Shown: in pieces, positions 24,384 to 28,802 of the stretch
How positions within the stretch are numbered: position 1 is the stretch's first letter
Layout: every line of letters starts with the position of its first letter
DNA from: CAZLQG01 sp964561655
Lineage (GTDB): Bacteria; Patescibacteriota; Doudnabacteria; UBA920
Length of the DNA: 28,802 bases
Assembly (NCBI GenBank): GCA_964561655.1
Contig: CAZLQG010000008.1
Location: 1 to 28,802 of the forward strand
Reading direction: 5' to 3'
The notes under the pieces: generated by a model
What the model saw: the letters and a program-made list of their open reading frames with translations, nothing else
Databases searched by the model: none
What the model was told of the DNA's origin: nothing
Position numbers and translations under genes: made by a program

Positions 24384-25182
24384 TCGAATGTTTATTTGTT
24401 GTATTCGGATCGCTGATAAATTTATTCAATTCTTTCACAAACCTCTCCGGCTCGTCTAAAAAGCTAAAATGCCCTGCCTGTTCAAAAACCACCAGTTCAG
24501 AATTTTTTATCTTATTCTTCATCATCTGCGCAAACTCAAAAGGGGTTTCCATGTCTTTTTCCCCCCAAACAATCAAAGTCGGCAGAGTTATTTTTTCAAG
24601 ATATTCGGTCAAATCTTCATTGACCACATTCACAAAAGTTTTCTGCAACTCGGGCGTTGCCAAATAATCTTCCGCGCCAATGGTTTTATAAATAATTTTC
24701 CTAATCGGCTGCATAAACTTAGGTCTAAAAAACGGCTTGACGGTTTTGGCGATTAAATTCATCATCTGCTTCTTGTCCGGGTTAAACACAAACCCCGCGC
24801 TATCTATTAAAACTAGTTTTTTGATTACTGTCGGCTGCTGCGCGCACAACTTAATTGCCACTCTGCCGCCAAAAGAATGCCCAACCAAAACCAAATTTTT
24901 TATGTCCAGCTTTTTAATGAACCCTTCCGCCACATTAACGTAGTCCTGAAGATGAAAGTCTGTTTTGGGATTTTGCGACCCGCCAAAGCCAGGAAAATCC
25001 AAAGCGTATATATTAGTGCTAAGTGCTAAGTGCTTAGTGCTTAGTAGTTTATCTATAACTGGATTCCAAACTTCTTTTTGGCTCCGCCAGCCATGCAAAA
25101 AAAATAAAACCGGCGCATTGGCTTTGCCTTTTATTCCGATATAAGAAACTAAATGGCCTTTAATGGTAATTTGCTGCTGCAT
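24376..25182 (-). CDS. Alpha/beta hydrolase
   Basis: About 268 residues from the ATG at 25180-25182; an in-frame TTG at 25188 would add two. The fold is clear: FFLHGWRSQKEVWNPV (oxyanion HG), FPGFGGSQNP, nucleophile elbow GHSFGG, then LPTLIVWGEKDMETPFE with the catalytic Asp and GHFSFLDEPERF with the catalytic His. Substrate unknown; the family includes esterases, lactonases and dehalogenases, and the pimeloyl-ester-type lid is not decisive. Residues about 46-56 (STKHLALST) are encoded by heptamer repeats. It overlaps the murF start by 8 nt, so it is part of the cell-wall operon, though no wall role is proven. Confidence 0.9.
   Translation of the reverse strand: MQQQITIKGHLVSYIGIKGKANAPVLFFLHGWRSQKEVWNPVIDKLLSTKHLALSTNIYALDFPGFGGSQNPKTDFHLQDYVNVAEGFIKKLDIKNLVLVGHSFGGRVAIKLCAQQPTVIKKLVLIDSAGFVFNPDKKQMMNLIAKTVKPFFRPKFMQPIRKIIYKTIGAEDYLATPELQKTFVNVVNEDLTEYLEKITLPTLIVWGEKDMETPFEFAQMMKNKIKNSELVVFEQAGHFSFLDEPERFVKELNKFISDPNTTNKHSNA
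25013..25047. repeat. 7-nt tandem repeat inside the hydrolase gene
   Basis: TTAGTGC, TAAGTGC, TAAGTGC, TTAGTGC, TTAGTAG: five units. It inserts about 11 residues after LPVIDKL-type sequence, between two core strands of the fold. Confidence 0.8.
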
Positions 25183-25197
25183 AAACAAATTCTAGCA

Positions 25198-25226
25198 TTG
25201 TCTAAATCTTTTATCCAATATATAAT
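25198..25226 (+). promoter_or_regulatory. Promoter of tRNA-Pro
   Basis: TTGTCT (25198-25203), 17-nt spacer, TATAAT (25221-25226). The tRNA begins 23 nt after the -10. Confidence 0.65.
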
Positions 25227-25248
25227 TATGCGGTGTAATTGAAAAAAA

Positions 25249-25322
25249 CGGGATGTAGTATACCGGTAGTACGCGCCCTTCGGGTGGGTGAAGACAGGGT
25301 TCAATTCCCTGCATCCCGACCA
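25249..25322 (+). tRNA. tRNA-Pro(CGG)
   Basis: 74 nt with encoded CCA. Acceptor CGGGATG pairs with CATCCCG, discriminator A. Anticodon stem CGCCC/GGGTG, loop TTCGGGT, anticodon CGG (codon CCG). T arm CAGGG/CCCTG with loop TTCAATT. The terminator follows at once. Confidence 0.95.
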
Positions 25323-25323
25323 G

Positions 25324-25357
25324 AAAAAAGACCCCAAATTTTTGGGGTCTTTTTTTG
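25324..25357 (+). terminator. Terminator after tRNA-Pro (bidirectional)
   Basis: AAAAAAGACCCCAAA and TTTGGGGTCTTTTTT are exact complements. It also sits just after the stop of the minus-strand small gene at 25360. Confidence 0.9.
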
Positions 25358-25359
25358 CT

Positions 25360-25590
25360 TTATTCATTCGGCATGCGTCTAAAATCGCGCACAAAATCAT
25401 CCATTTCTCTATGTACATAAAGCAGGCGCTGCTCTATTCTGTATTCTAAATCTCTCTCCTCTGCGGAACTGCGAGGATGGTGTTCCCAATAATCGTTTAG
25501 AACATCGGAGAGTTCGTCTCTAATCTTTTTTATTCGTTCTTGGCGCAGCCTGTGCCTTTCATCAGCTTTTTGTTGATTGTAATCAGTCAT
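25360..25590 (-). CDS. Small charged hypothetical protein
   Basis: 76 residues, ATG at 25588-25590. Very rich in Arg, Glu and Asp, predicted helical (ERHRLRQERIKKIRDELSDV, EERDLEYRIEQRLLYVHREM). No membrane segment, cysteine pair or known motif. It ends at a shared terminator with tRNA-Pro. The coding case rests on the clean frame, ATG start and protein-like amphipathic pattern; the family is unknown. Confidence 0.6.
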   Translation of the reverse strand: MTDYNQQKADERHRLRQERIKKIRDELSDVLNDYWEHHPRSSAEERDLEYRIEQRLLYVHREMDDFVRDFRRMPNE

Positions 25591-25623
25591 AAAATTATTA
25601 GTTACTTATTTGTTTTATTATAC

Positions 25624-25657
25624 CAAAAAACATCCCAATTCAATCAGGATGTTTTTT
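25624..25657 (-). terminator. Terminator after tRNA-Ala(GGC)
   Basis: ACATCC (25630-25635) pairs with GGATGT (25648-25653), with A and T tracts extending the stem on both sides. It begins at the tRNA 3' end on the minus strand. Confidence 0.8.
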
Positions 25658-25733
25658 TGGTGGACCTCAGGGGATTCGAACCCCTCACCCCTTCCATGCC
25701 ATGGAAGTGCTCTACCAAATGAGCTAGAGGCCC
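25658..25733 (-). tRNA. tRNA-Ala(GGC)
   Basis: 76 nt with encoded CCA. Acceptor GGGCCTC pairs with GAGGTCC and keeps the G3-U70 alanine identity pair. Anticodon stem CTTCC/GGAAG, loop ATGGCAT, anticodon GGC. T arm AGGGG/CCCCT with TTCGAAT. Confidence 0.96.
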
Positions 25734-25744
25734 ACAAGTAAAAA

Positions 25745-25800
25745 TTACAAACCACAAAGTACAAAGTACAAATAACAGACAAATTATAAATCACAAATTT
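25745..25800. repeat. 7-nt tandem repeat upstream of tRNA-Ala(GGC)
   Basis: ATTACAA, ACCACAA, AGTACAA, AGTACAA, ATAACAG and further degenerate units. Intergenic, between tRNA-Ala and the small membrane protein gene. Confidence 0.65.
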
Positions 25801-25821
25801 TAAATGAACAGCTAAAATATT

Positions 25822-26085
25822 TTAGCGCAGCCCCCCAACTTGTTCAAGCGTCTGGTCCCATCTCTGCTCCCAGTCTCTCGCCTGCTCCCTGAATGCCGGA
25901 ATCACTCCAATTGCATTTAAAAACCAACCAATGATGGTTAAAATCAACACCACCCCAACCACAGTCCCCGCTCCTCTGAATATTCCGTGCCACAAAGCTT
26001 TCCACCAGCTATTCCCTGCCCGCTTTTTCAGCTCAATTAAATTTTTATTTATTTCATCTAACTTTTTTTGTAAGTCCTGATCCAT
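25822..26085 (-). CDS. Small membrane protein, DUF5665-like
   Basis: 87 residues, ATG at 26083-26085. A charged coiled-coil start (MDQDLQKKLDEINKNLIELK), then WKALWHGIFRGAGTVVGVVL and one transmembrane segment (about GTVVGVVLILTIIGWFLNAI), then an amphipathic tail. The W-K-A-x-x-x-G-x-x-R-G-x-G-x-x-x-G pattern resembles DUF5665, known in CPR and Firmicutes; role unknown. Confidence 0.75.
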   Translation of the reverse strand: MDQDLQKKLDEINKNLIELKKRAGNSWWKALWHGIFRGAGTVVGVVLILTIIGWFLNAIGVIPAFREQARDWEQRWDQTLEQVGGLR

Positions 26086-26138
26086 ATCAATTTTATTTTA
26101 ATTTTTAAATTAGTTTGTGGTATCCTCGATAGGAATTT

Positions 26139-26246
26139 CGCCCCGTCACTCCTGGTCTTCCCGGCAGGAATCGAACCTGCATTTAGGCGTTAGGAGTGCC
26201 TTGTTCTATCCATTGAACTACGGGAAGGATCACGAGTGACGGGGCG
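26139..26246. repeat. 13-bp inverted repeat enclosing tRNA-Arg(CCT)
   Basis: CGCCCCGTCACTC (26139-26151) and GAGTGACGGGGCG (26234-26246), exact. The loop between is a complete tRNA gene plus a few bases. Confidence 0.85.
26153..26227 (-). tRNA. tRNA-Arg(CCT)
   Basis: 75 nt with encoded CCA. Acceptor CTTCCCG/CGGGAAG, D-stem GTTC/GAAC, anticodon stem AGGCA/CGCCT with one mismatch beside loop CTCCTAA, anticodon CCT (codon AGG), T arm GCAGG/CCTGC with TTCGATT. It looks functional, though it lies in the loop of the 26139-26246 inverted repeat. Confidence 0.93.
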
Positions 26247-26287
26247 GGCCTATATCGTCGCATTAGGAGTACGATGCTCTATCTTCA

Positions 26288-26388
26288 CCCCGCTCCAGTT
26301 TCCTTAATCAAAAATTTTTATCTTAACTTACCTTTGCAGCAATTCCCGCTTGATCGATGATAAAATTTTTAGGGAAACTGGAGCGGGG
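26288..26388. repeat. 16-bp inverted repeat in the D loop of the split tRNA
   Basis: CCCCGCTCCAGTTTCC (26288-26303) and GGAAACTGGAGCGGGG (26373-26388), exact. An inner AT-rich stem (AAAAATTTTTATC against GATAAAATTTTTA) extends it. Confidence 0.85.
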
Positions 26389-26413
26389 CAAGTTGAGCTA
26401 CGAGGGCATACGT

Positions 26414-26492
26414 TTAGCTGTTCTACTTGCCCCGTAGCGATTGAGCTCAAGCGAAATCTGCTACCGGGGTCCGTTGAACTATGAGGAGTACA
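26414..26492 (-). other. Second tRNA-like fragment with a D-loop hairpin
   Basis: Minus-strand CTCCTCA-TA, D-stem GTTC (26476-26479), AACGGA, a hairpin CCCCGGTAGC/GCTACGGGG (26460-26469 with 26430-26438), then D-stem GAAC (26420-26423). It copies the first half of the split tRNA at 26118-26407 and stops after the D arm. GGGGCAAGT (26385-26393) can also pair with ACTTGCCCC (26425-26433), an alternative fold. Confidence 0.5.
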
Positions 26493-26525
26493 TTGGTTGA
26501 CAAGATGATCCATCAATTCTCAAAA

Positions 26526-26534
26526 ATTATAACA
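26526..26534 (-). promoter_or_regulatory. Extended -10 promoter of the tRNA-like array
   Basis: Minus-strand TGTTATAAT (TGn-TATAAT) directly upstream of the tRNA-like units. It predicts that the whole 400-nt array, including tRNA-Arg, is one transcript. Confidence 0.5.
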
Positions 26535-26634
26535 CGGACCGGGTTAGATGCTAGAATTTATTAAGATAAGTAATTTAATTATTGTTTTATAATTATAACA
26601 TATTCTTAAGTATCAGTCAAAATTAAGCTAAAAT

Positions 26635-28038
26635 ATGCCTTTCTCAAAAAAAATTTTTATAGATTCGCTTAAAATAGCAAAAATTTTCTATTTTCTCTTT
26701 ATTTTAAGCCTATTTTTCCCAATTAGGTATGTTTTTCCAACAGAATCTGCTTTTTTAACAGGTATTTATAGCGATTTTACCTCAATTTCCCTATATTTAA
26801 GCGACATTTTGCTGTTTTTTTGTTTTATTTTCGTCATTGTTTCACGTGAAAACGACTTCTTACAAGTCATAAAAAACCTAAAATTTTGGATATTTTGGCT
26901 TATTTTAGCCCTAATTTGGCAATTCTTTACTGGTTTTTCTGCTTTAAACGCCTTTTTCTTTCTAAAAATGTTGGAATTAATTGTTTTATATGGAACAACT
27001 GCTGTACTATTTCAAAAACTTGACTTAAAAAAGCCACTTTTAGCTTTTTTTGCTATTCTGGCAGCCCTCCAATCAACCATCGCTTTATTGCAATTTTACC
27101 TGCAACACCCAATCGGACTTAACAAACTGGGGGAACAAATAGTCCTACCCCAAATCATAGGCATAGCCAAACTTATTGTTGATGGCACAACTTATATTAG
27201 GGGATACGGCACGTTCCCACACCCAAACCTCTTGTCTGCCTTTTTGATAGTCGGAATTTTTGTCGCTCTATATCTGCTAATGCAAAAAAGCCGCTGGTGG
27301 GAAAGGGGATTATACGGTTTTTTGTTGGTTTTAAACATTTTTGGCCTTACAGTAACCTTCTCTAGGGCCGCATTTTTAGCCCTATGTATTGGGCTTTTAG
27401 TATATTTCGGGTATTCACTGTTTAACGGGAAACATTCAAATGATTCCTCCCCCTTAGGAAGAAGGAGGATGGAAGGGGGTTTAATACTGGTTGTGATATC
27501 TATCCTGATTTCGTTTTTGATCTTCAAACCTTTTCTCCTTACACGCGCCACAATTTCTGACAGCGCTTCATTGGAAAGAATGTTCTATAACAAAGTTGGA
27601 ATCAGAATGATAACAGACAATCCAATCTTTGGTATGGGAGCAGGGGAGAGTGTGCTTCACATGGAACAGTACTCTAACGTCAAACTCTGGCCCTGGCAGA
27701 AACAGCCAATACATAACTATTATTTACTCGCAGCCGCAGAACTCGGTATAGTCGGTAGTTTAATATTAATCTGGGTTTTTCTTTCCCATTTGTTTGGAAT
27801 TTGGAATTTAAAAATTTTAAATTTGTTTAAAAATTGGAAATTAGAAATTAGAAATTTACAAACTAACTTATATAGACTGGCGCTGTTTGTAATTTTATTA
27901 TCTTTTTTAATTCTGATGATGTTTGACCACTACTTCTACACTCTCCAGCAAACCCAAATGCTGCTGTGGTTGATTCTTGGCCTTATCGCCGTAGAAACAC
28001 AATATAAAAATCCCCCTCCTAAAATAGGAGGGGGCTAA
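26635..28038 (+). CDS. O-antigen ligase/Wzy-like membrane protein
   Basis: 467 residues with about ten to twelve hydrophobic segments. The Wzy_C-type loop is seen: RGYGTFPHPNLLSAFLIVG (about 188-207), TVTFSRAAFLALCIGLL, then a large loop holding DNPIFGMGAGES and QPIHNYYLLAAAELGIVGS. These fit the O-antigen ligase/polymerase family, which moves lipid-linked glycans at the outer face of the membrane; true substrate unknown. Two dispersed elements lie in frame: a C- and G-rich one giving SSPLGRRRMEGG (near 27446-27480) and a terminal palindrome giving NPPPKIGGG and the stop. A long heptamer repeat encodes about residues 387-409 (GIWNLKILNLFKNWKLEIRN). ATG at 26635. Lone plus-strand gene, divergent from the tRNA array. 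Confidence 0.85.
   Translation: MPFSKKIFIDSLKIAKIFYFLFILSLFFPIRYVFPTESAFLTGIYSDFTSISLYLSDILLFFCFIFVIVSRENDFLQVIKNLKFWIFWLILALIWQFFTGFSALNAFFFLKMLELIVLYGTTAVLFQKLDLKKPLLAFFAILAALQSTIALLQFYLQHPIGLNKLGEQIVLPQIIGIAKLIVDGTTYIRGYGTFPHPNLLSAFLIVGIFVALYLLMQKSRWWERGLYGFLLVLNIFGLTVTFSRAAFLALCIGLLVYFGYSLFNGKHSNDSSPLGRRRMEGGLILVVISILISFLIFKPFLLTRATISDSASLERMFYNKVGIRMITDNPIFGMGAGESVLHMEQYSNVKLWPWQKQPIHNYYLLAAAELGIVGSLILIWVFLSHLFGIWNLKILNLFKNWKLEIRNLQTNLYRLALFVILLSFLILMMFDHYFYTLQQTQMLLWLILGLIAVETQYKNPPPKIGGG
27793..27861. repeat. Long 7-nt tandem repeat inside the Wzy-like gene
   Basis: TTTGGAA, TTTGGAA, then AT-rich degenerate units, then TTGGAAA, TTAGAAA, TTAGAAA, TTTACAA; the 7-nt phase is held for about 70 nt. 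It encodes a loop between membrane segments. Confidence 0.75.
28012..28034. repeat. CCCCCTCCT palindrome at the 3' end of the Wzy-like gene
   Basis: CCCCCTCCT (28012-28020) and AGGAGGGGG (28026-28034), 5-nt loop, just before the TAA. It supplies the last residues of the protein and may act as an mRNA 3' hairpin. Confidence 0.7.
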
Positions 28039-28060
28039 GGGGGTGGTATTGTTTGACTGA

Positions 28061-28088
28061 TTTATGATTCAAGCTTCATGATTTATTT
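28061..28088. repeat. 7-nt tandem repeat at the rlmH 3' end
   Basis: TTTATGA, TTCAAGC, TTCATGA, TTTATTT, degenerate, in the short gap between two convergent genes and touching the rlmH stop. Confidence 0.4.
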
Positions 28089-28558
28089 TACTTATGATAT
28101 TCTTTGCCTCTTAAGATAGTGCACGCCCGATAAATCTGTTCTTCAAGTATCACGCGAGCAAGATTATGCGGAAAAGTAAGCTGTGATAAAGATATGGAAT
28201 GGTTAGCGTATTGTTTTAAAGACTCATGCAGGCCAACTCCGCTGCCAATTACAAACACCAGCTCCCTGCCAATGCCGCCAATTCTTTCCAAAAACTTGGC
28301 AAATTCCAAAGAATTTCTTTGAACGCCTTTTTCTTCTAAGAAAATTACCATACCGTCGTCCGGCAATTGTTTGATGATGGCTTGCGCTTCTTTTTCTTTT
28401 ACTCTTTCAATGTCATCATTCTTGCGATAGGGGATTTCCGCAAGTTCAATCACTTTGATCTTCGCAAAAGGGGATAGGCGTTTTAAAAATTCCTTTTCCA
28501 GTTCACGGTAAGCCTTCTCCTTAAATTTTCCTAAAGCAATAATACGAATTTTAAACAT
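28088..28558 (-). CDS. rlmH: 23S rRNA (pseudouridine1915-N3)-methyltransferase RlmH
   Basis: SPOUT methyltransferase that modifies helix 69 of 23S rRNA. 156 residues, normal length. Seen: FKIRIIALGKFKEKAYRELE at the start, VIFLEEKGVQRNSLEFAKFL, the knot FVIGSGVGLHESLKQYA (family FVIGGAxG), SLSQLTFPHNLARVILEEQI and the C-terminal YHK. The second glycine of the GG in the knot is serine here. ATG at 28556-28558. A promoter flanked by a 14-bp inverted repeat lies directly upstream. Convergent with the Wzy-like gene. Confidence 0.95.
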   Translation of the reverse strand: MFKIRIIALGKFKEKAYRELEKEFLKRLSPFAKIKVIELAEIPYRKNDDIERVKEKEAQAIIKQLPDDGMVIFLEEKGVQRNSLEFAKFLERIGGIGRELVFVIGSGVGLHESLKQYANHSISLSQLTFPHNLARVILEEQIYRACTILRGKEYHK

Positions 28559-28565
28559 TTACCGG

Positions 28566-28619
28566 GCACTTATTTTTATAATCAATAAAATCATCTTATC
28601 ACAAAATAAAAATAAGTGC
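28566..28619 (-). promoter_or_regulatory. rlmH promoter inside a 14-bp inverted repeat
   Basis: Arms GCACTTATTTTTAT (28566-28579) and ATAAAAATAAGTGC (28606-28619) are exact complements. Between and overlapping them, on the minus strand, are TTGTGA (28599-28604), 18 nt, TATAAA (28575-28580). One arm covers the -10, the shape of an operator. Confidence 0.55.
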
Positions 28620-28623
28620 TGAG

Positions 28624-28652
28624 TGGACGATATTATCACAATCAGCTAAAAT
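28624..28652 (+). promoter_or_regulatory. Promoter of tRNA-Ala(CGC)
   Basis: TGGACG (28624-28629), 17-nt spacer, TAAAAT (28647-28652), 13 nt before the tRNA. Confidence 0.45.
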
Positions 28653-28665
28653 AAGGCAGAAATAA

Positions 28666-28739
28666 GGGCCTATAGTCAAGTGGTATGACGCGGCATTCGC
28701 ATTGCTGAGGCGGGAGTTCGATTCTCCCTAGGTCCACCA
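28666..28739 (+). tRNA. tRNA-Ala(CGC)
   Basis: 74 nt with encoded CCA. Acceptor GGGCCTA pairs with TAGGTCC with the G3-U70 alanine pair. Anticodon stem CGGCA/TGCTG, loop TTCGCAT, anticodon CGC (codon GCG). T arm GGGAG/CTCCC with TTCGATT. The D arm resembles Glu/Gln tRNAs, but G3-U70 and CGC support Ala. Confidence 0.92.
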
Positions 28740-28765
28740 TAATGAATTTACTAAATTTTTATCGC

Positions 28766-28780
28766 GGACGCTTCGCGTCC
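28766..28780. repeat. Short GC hairpin at the window end
   Basis: GGACGC, TTC, GCGTCC; no T-tract follows. Probably a dispersed palindrome or the start of the next region. Confidence 0.4.
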
Positions 28781-28802
28781 TCTCCCGCGTTTCAGCCAAG
28801 AA

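Larger units (their letters stand above)
26118..26407 (-). pseudogene. Split tRNA-Arg(CCU)-like gene with hairpins in D and T loops
   Basis: Read on the minus strand: GCCCTCG (26401-26407), TA, D-stem GCTC, then a long hairpin, then D-stem GAGC (26276-26279), anticodon stem TCGTA/TGCGA with loop CTCCTAA (anticodon CCT), a 4-nt variable loop, T-stem ATAGG (26249-26253), a second long hairpin, T-stem CCTAT (26129-26133), CGAGGAT (26122-26128), A, CCA (26118-26120). So every stem of a tRNA is present, interrupted in both loops. The acceptor has one C-A mismatch and a G-U. Whether it is a decayed pseudogene, a spliced gene or a tRNA-like element is open. Confidence 0.55.

Noticed and set aside
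25149..25418. Minus-strand frame across tRNA-Pro and its terminator
   Set aside because: Antisense of a clear tRNA; contains the tRNA-antisense peptide CRELNP.
25540..25722. Plus-strand frame ending in GFEPLTPSMPW
   Set aside because: Antisense of tRNA-Ala(GGC); typical false peptide.
22909..25800. CRISPR array reading of the short repeats
   Set aside because: The repeats are 7-nt head-to-tail units with no 25-40-nt spacers and no cas genes nearby.
26328..26516. 62-residue minus-strand frame in the tRNA-like array
   Set aside because: Made of tRNA-like stems and hairpin arms; no protein-like composition.

Overview
The window reads as a chromosomal piece of a Candidate Phyla Radiation (Patescibacteria) genome, most likely Parcubacteria-like. 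This is inferred from the AT-rich sequence, the tight minus-strand housekeeping runs, a MurF whose N-terminal substrate domain is replaced by membrane segments, a FtsK / RodZ-like / RecA run, and many 7-nt tandem repeats and CCCCCTCC palindromes. TGA is used as an ordinary stop (thrC ends in TGA), which argues against the code-25 lineages. I could not run a phylogenetic placement.

Layout. 1-439: 5' part of galU (minus), possibly leaderless. 645-3151: comM, lspA and a cysteine-free DksA/TraR-like gene (minus). 3152-3907: no protein gene; it holds what looks like an independently transcribed, boxA-bearing, highly structured RNA of about 525 nt on the minus strand, with a near-consensus promoter and an intrinsic terminator. 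3908-7426: a DnaQ exonuclease fused to a decayed DinG-like region, and an MFS transporter. 7578-11918: ftsK, a RodZ-like gene and recA. 12062-12628: hsp20 with its own promoter and terminator. 12802-17063: a tightly packed minus run of shikimate-kinase-like kinase, threonine synthase, aspartase-type lyase and a GT28 glycosyltransferase. 17202-19418: fused trehalose-phosphate synthase/phosphatase. 19790-20821: plus-strand tRNA-Ser(CGA) and an orphan gene flanked by 12-bp direct repeats. 20912-25182: alpha/beta hydrolase, murF, ddl and rnhB (minus); rnhB carries an in-frame palindromic insertion. 25249-26634: tRNA-Pro(CGG), tRNA-Ala(GGC), two small proteins, and a tRNA-like array in which a tRNA-Arg(CCU)-like gene seems split by long GC-clamped hairpins in its D and T loops, one of which contains a complete tRNA-Arg(CCU). 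26635-28802: an O-antigen-ligase-like membrane protein (plus), rlmH (minus) and tRNA-Ala(CGC).

How the genes work together. Several loci concern the envelope: ddl and murF make and add D-Ala-D-Ala, lspA matures lipoproteins, galU, the GT28 enzyme and the Wzy-like protein serve sugar or lipid glycosylation, and RodZ-like and FtsK link shape and division. RecA, ComM, RNase HII and the DnaQ-DinG protein serve DNA maintenance and uptake.

The best candidates for undescribed biology are the boxA RNA at about 3205-3735, the split-tRNA hairpin array at about 26118-26540, and the family of 7-nt tandem repeats that ends genes and even encodes a transmembrane helix.
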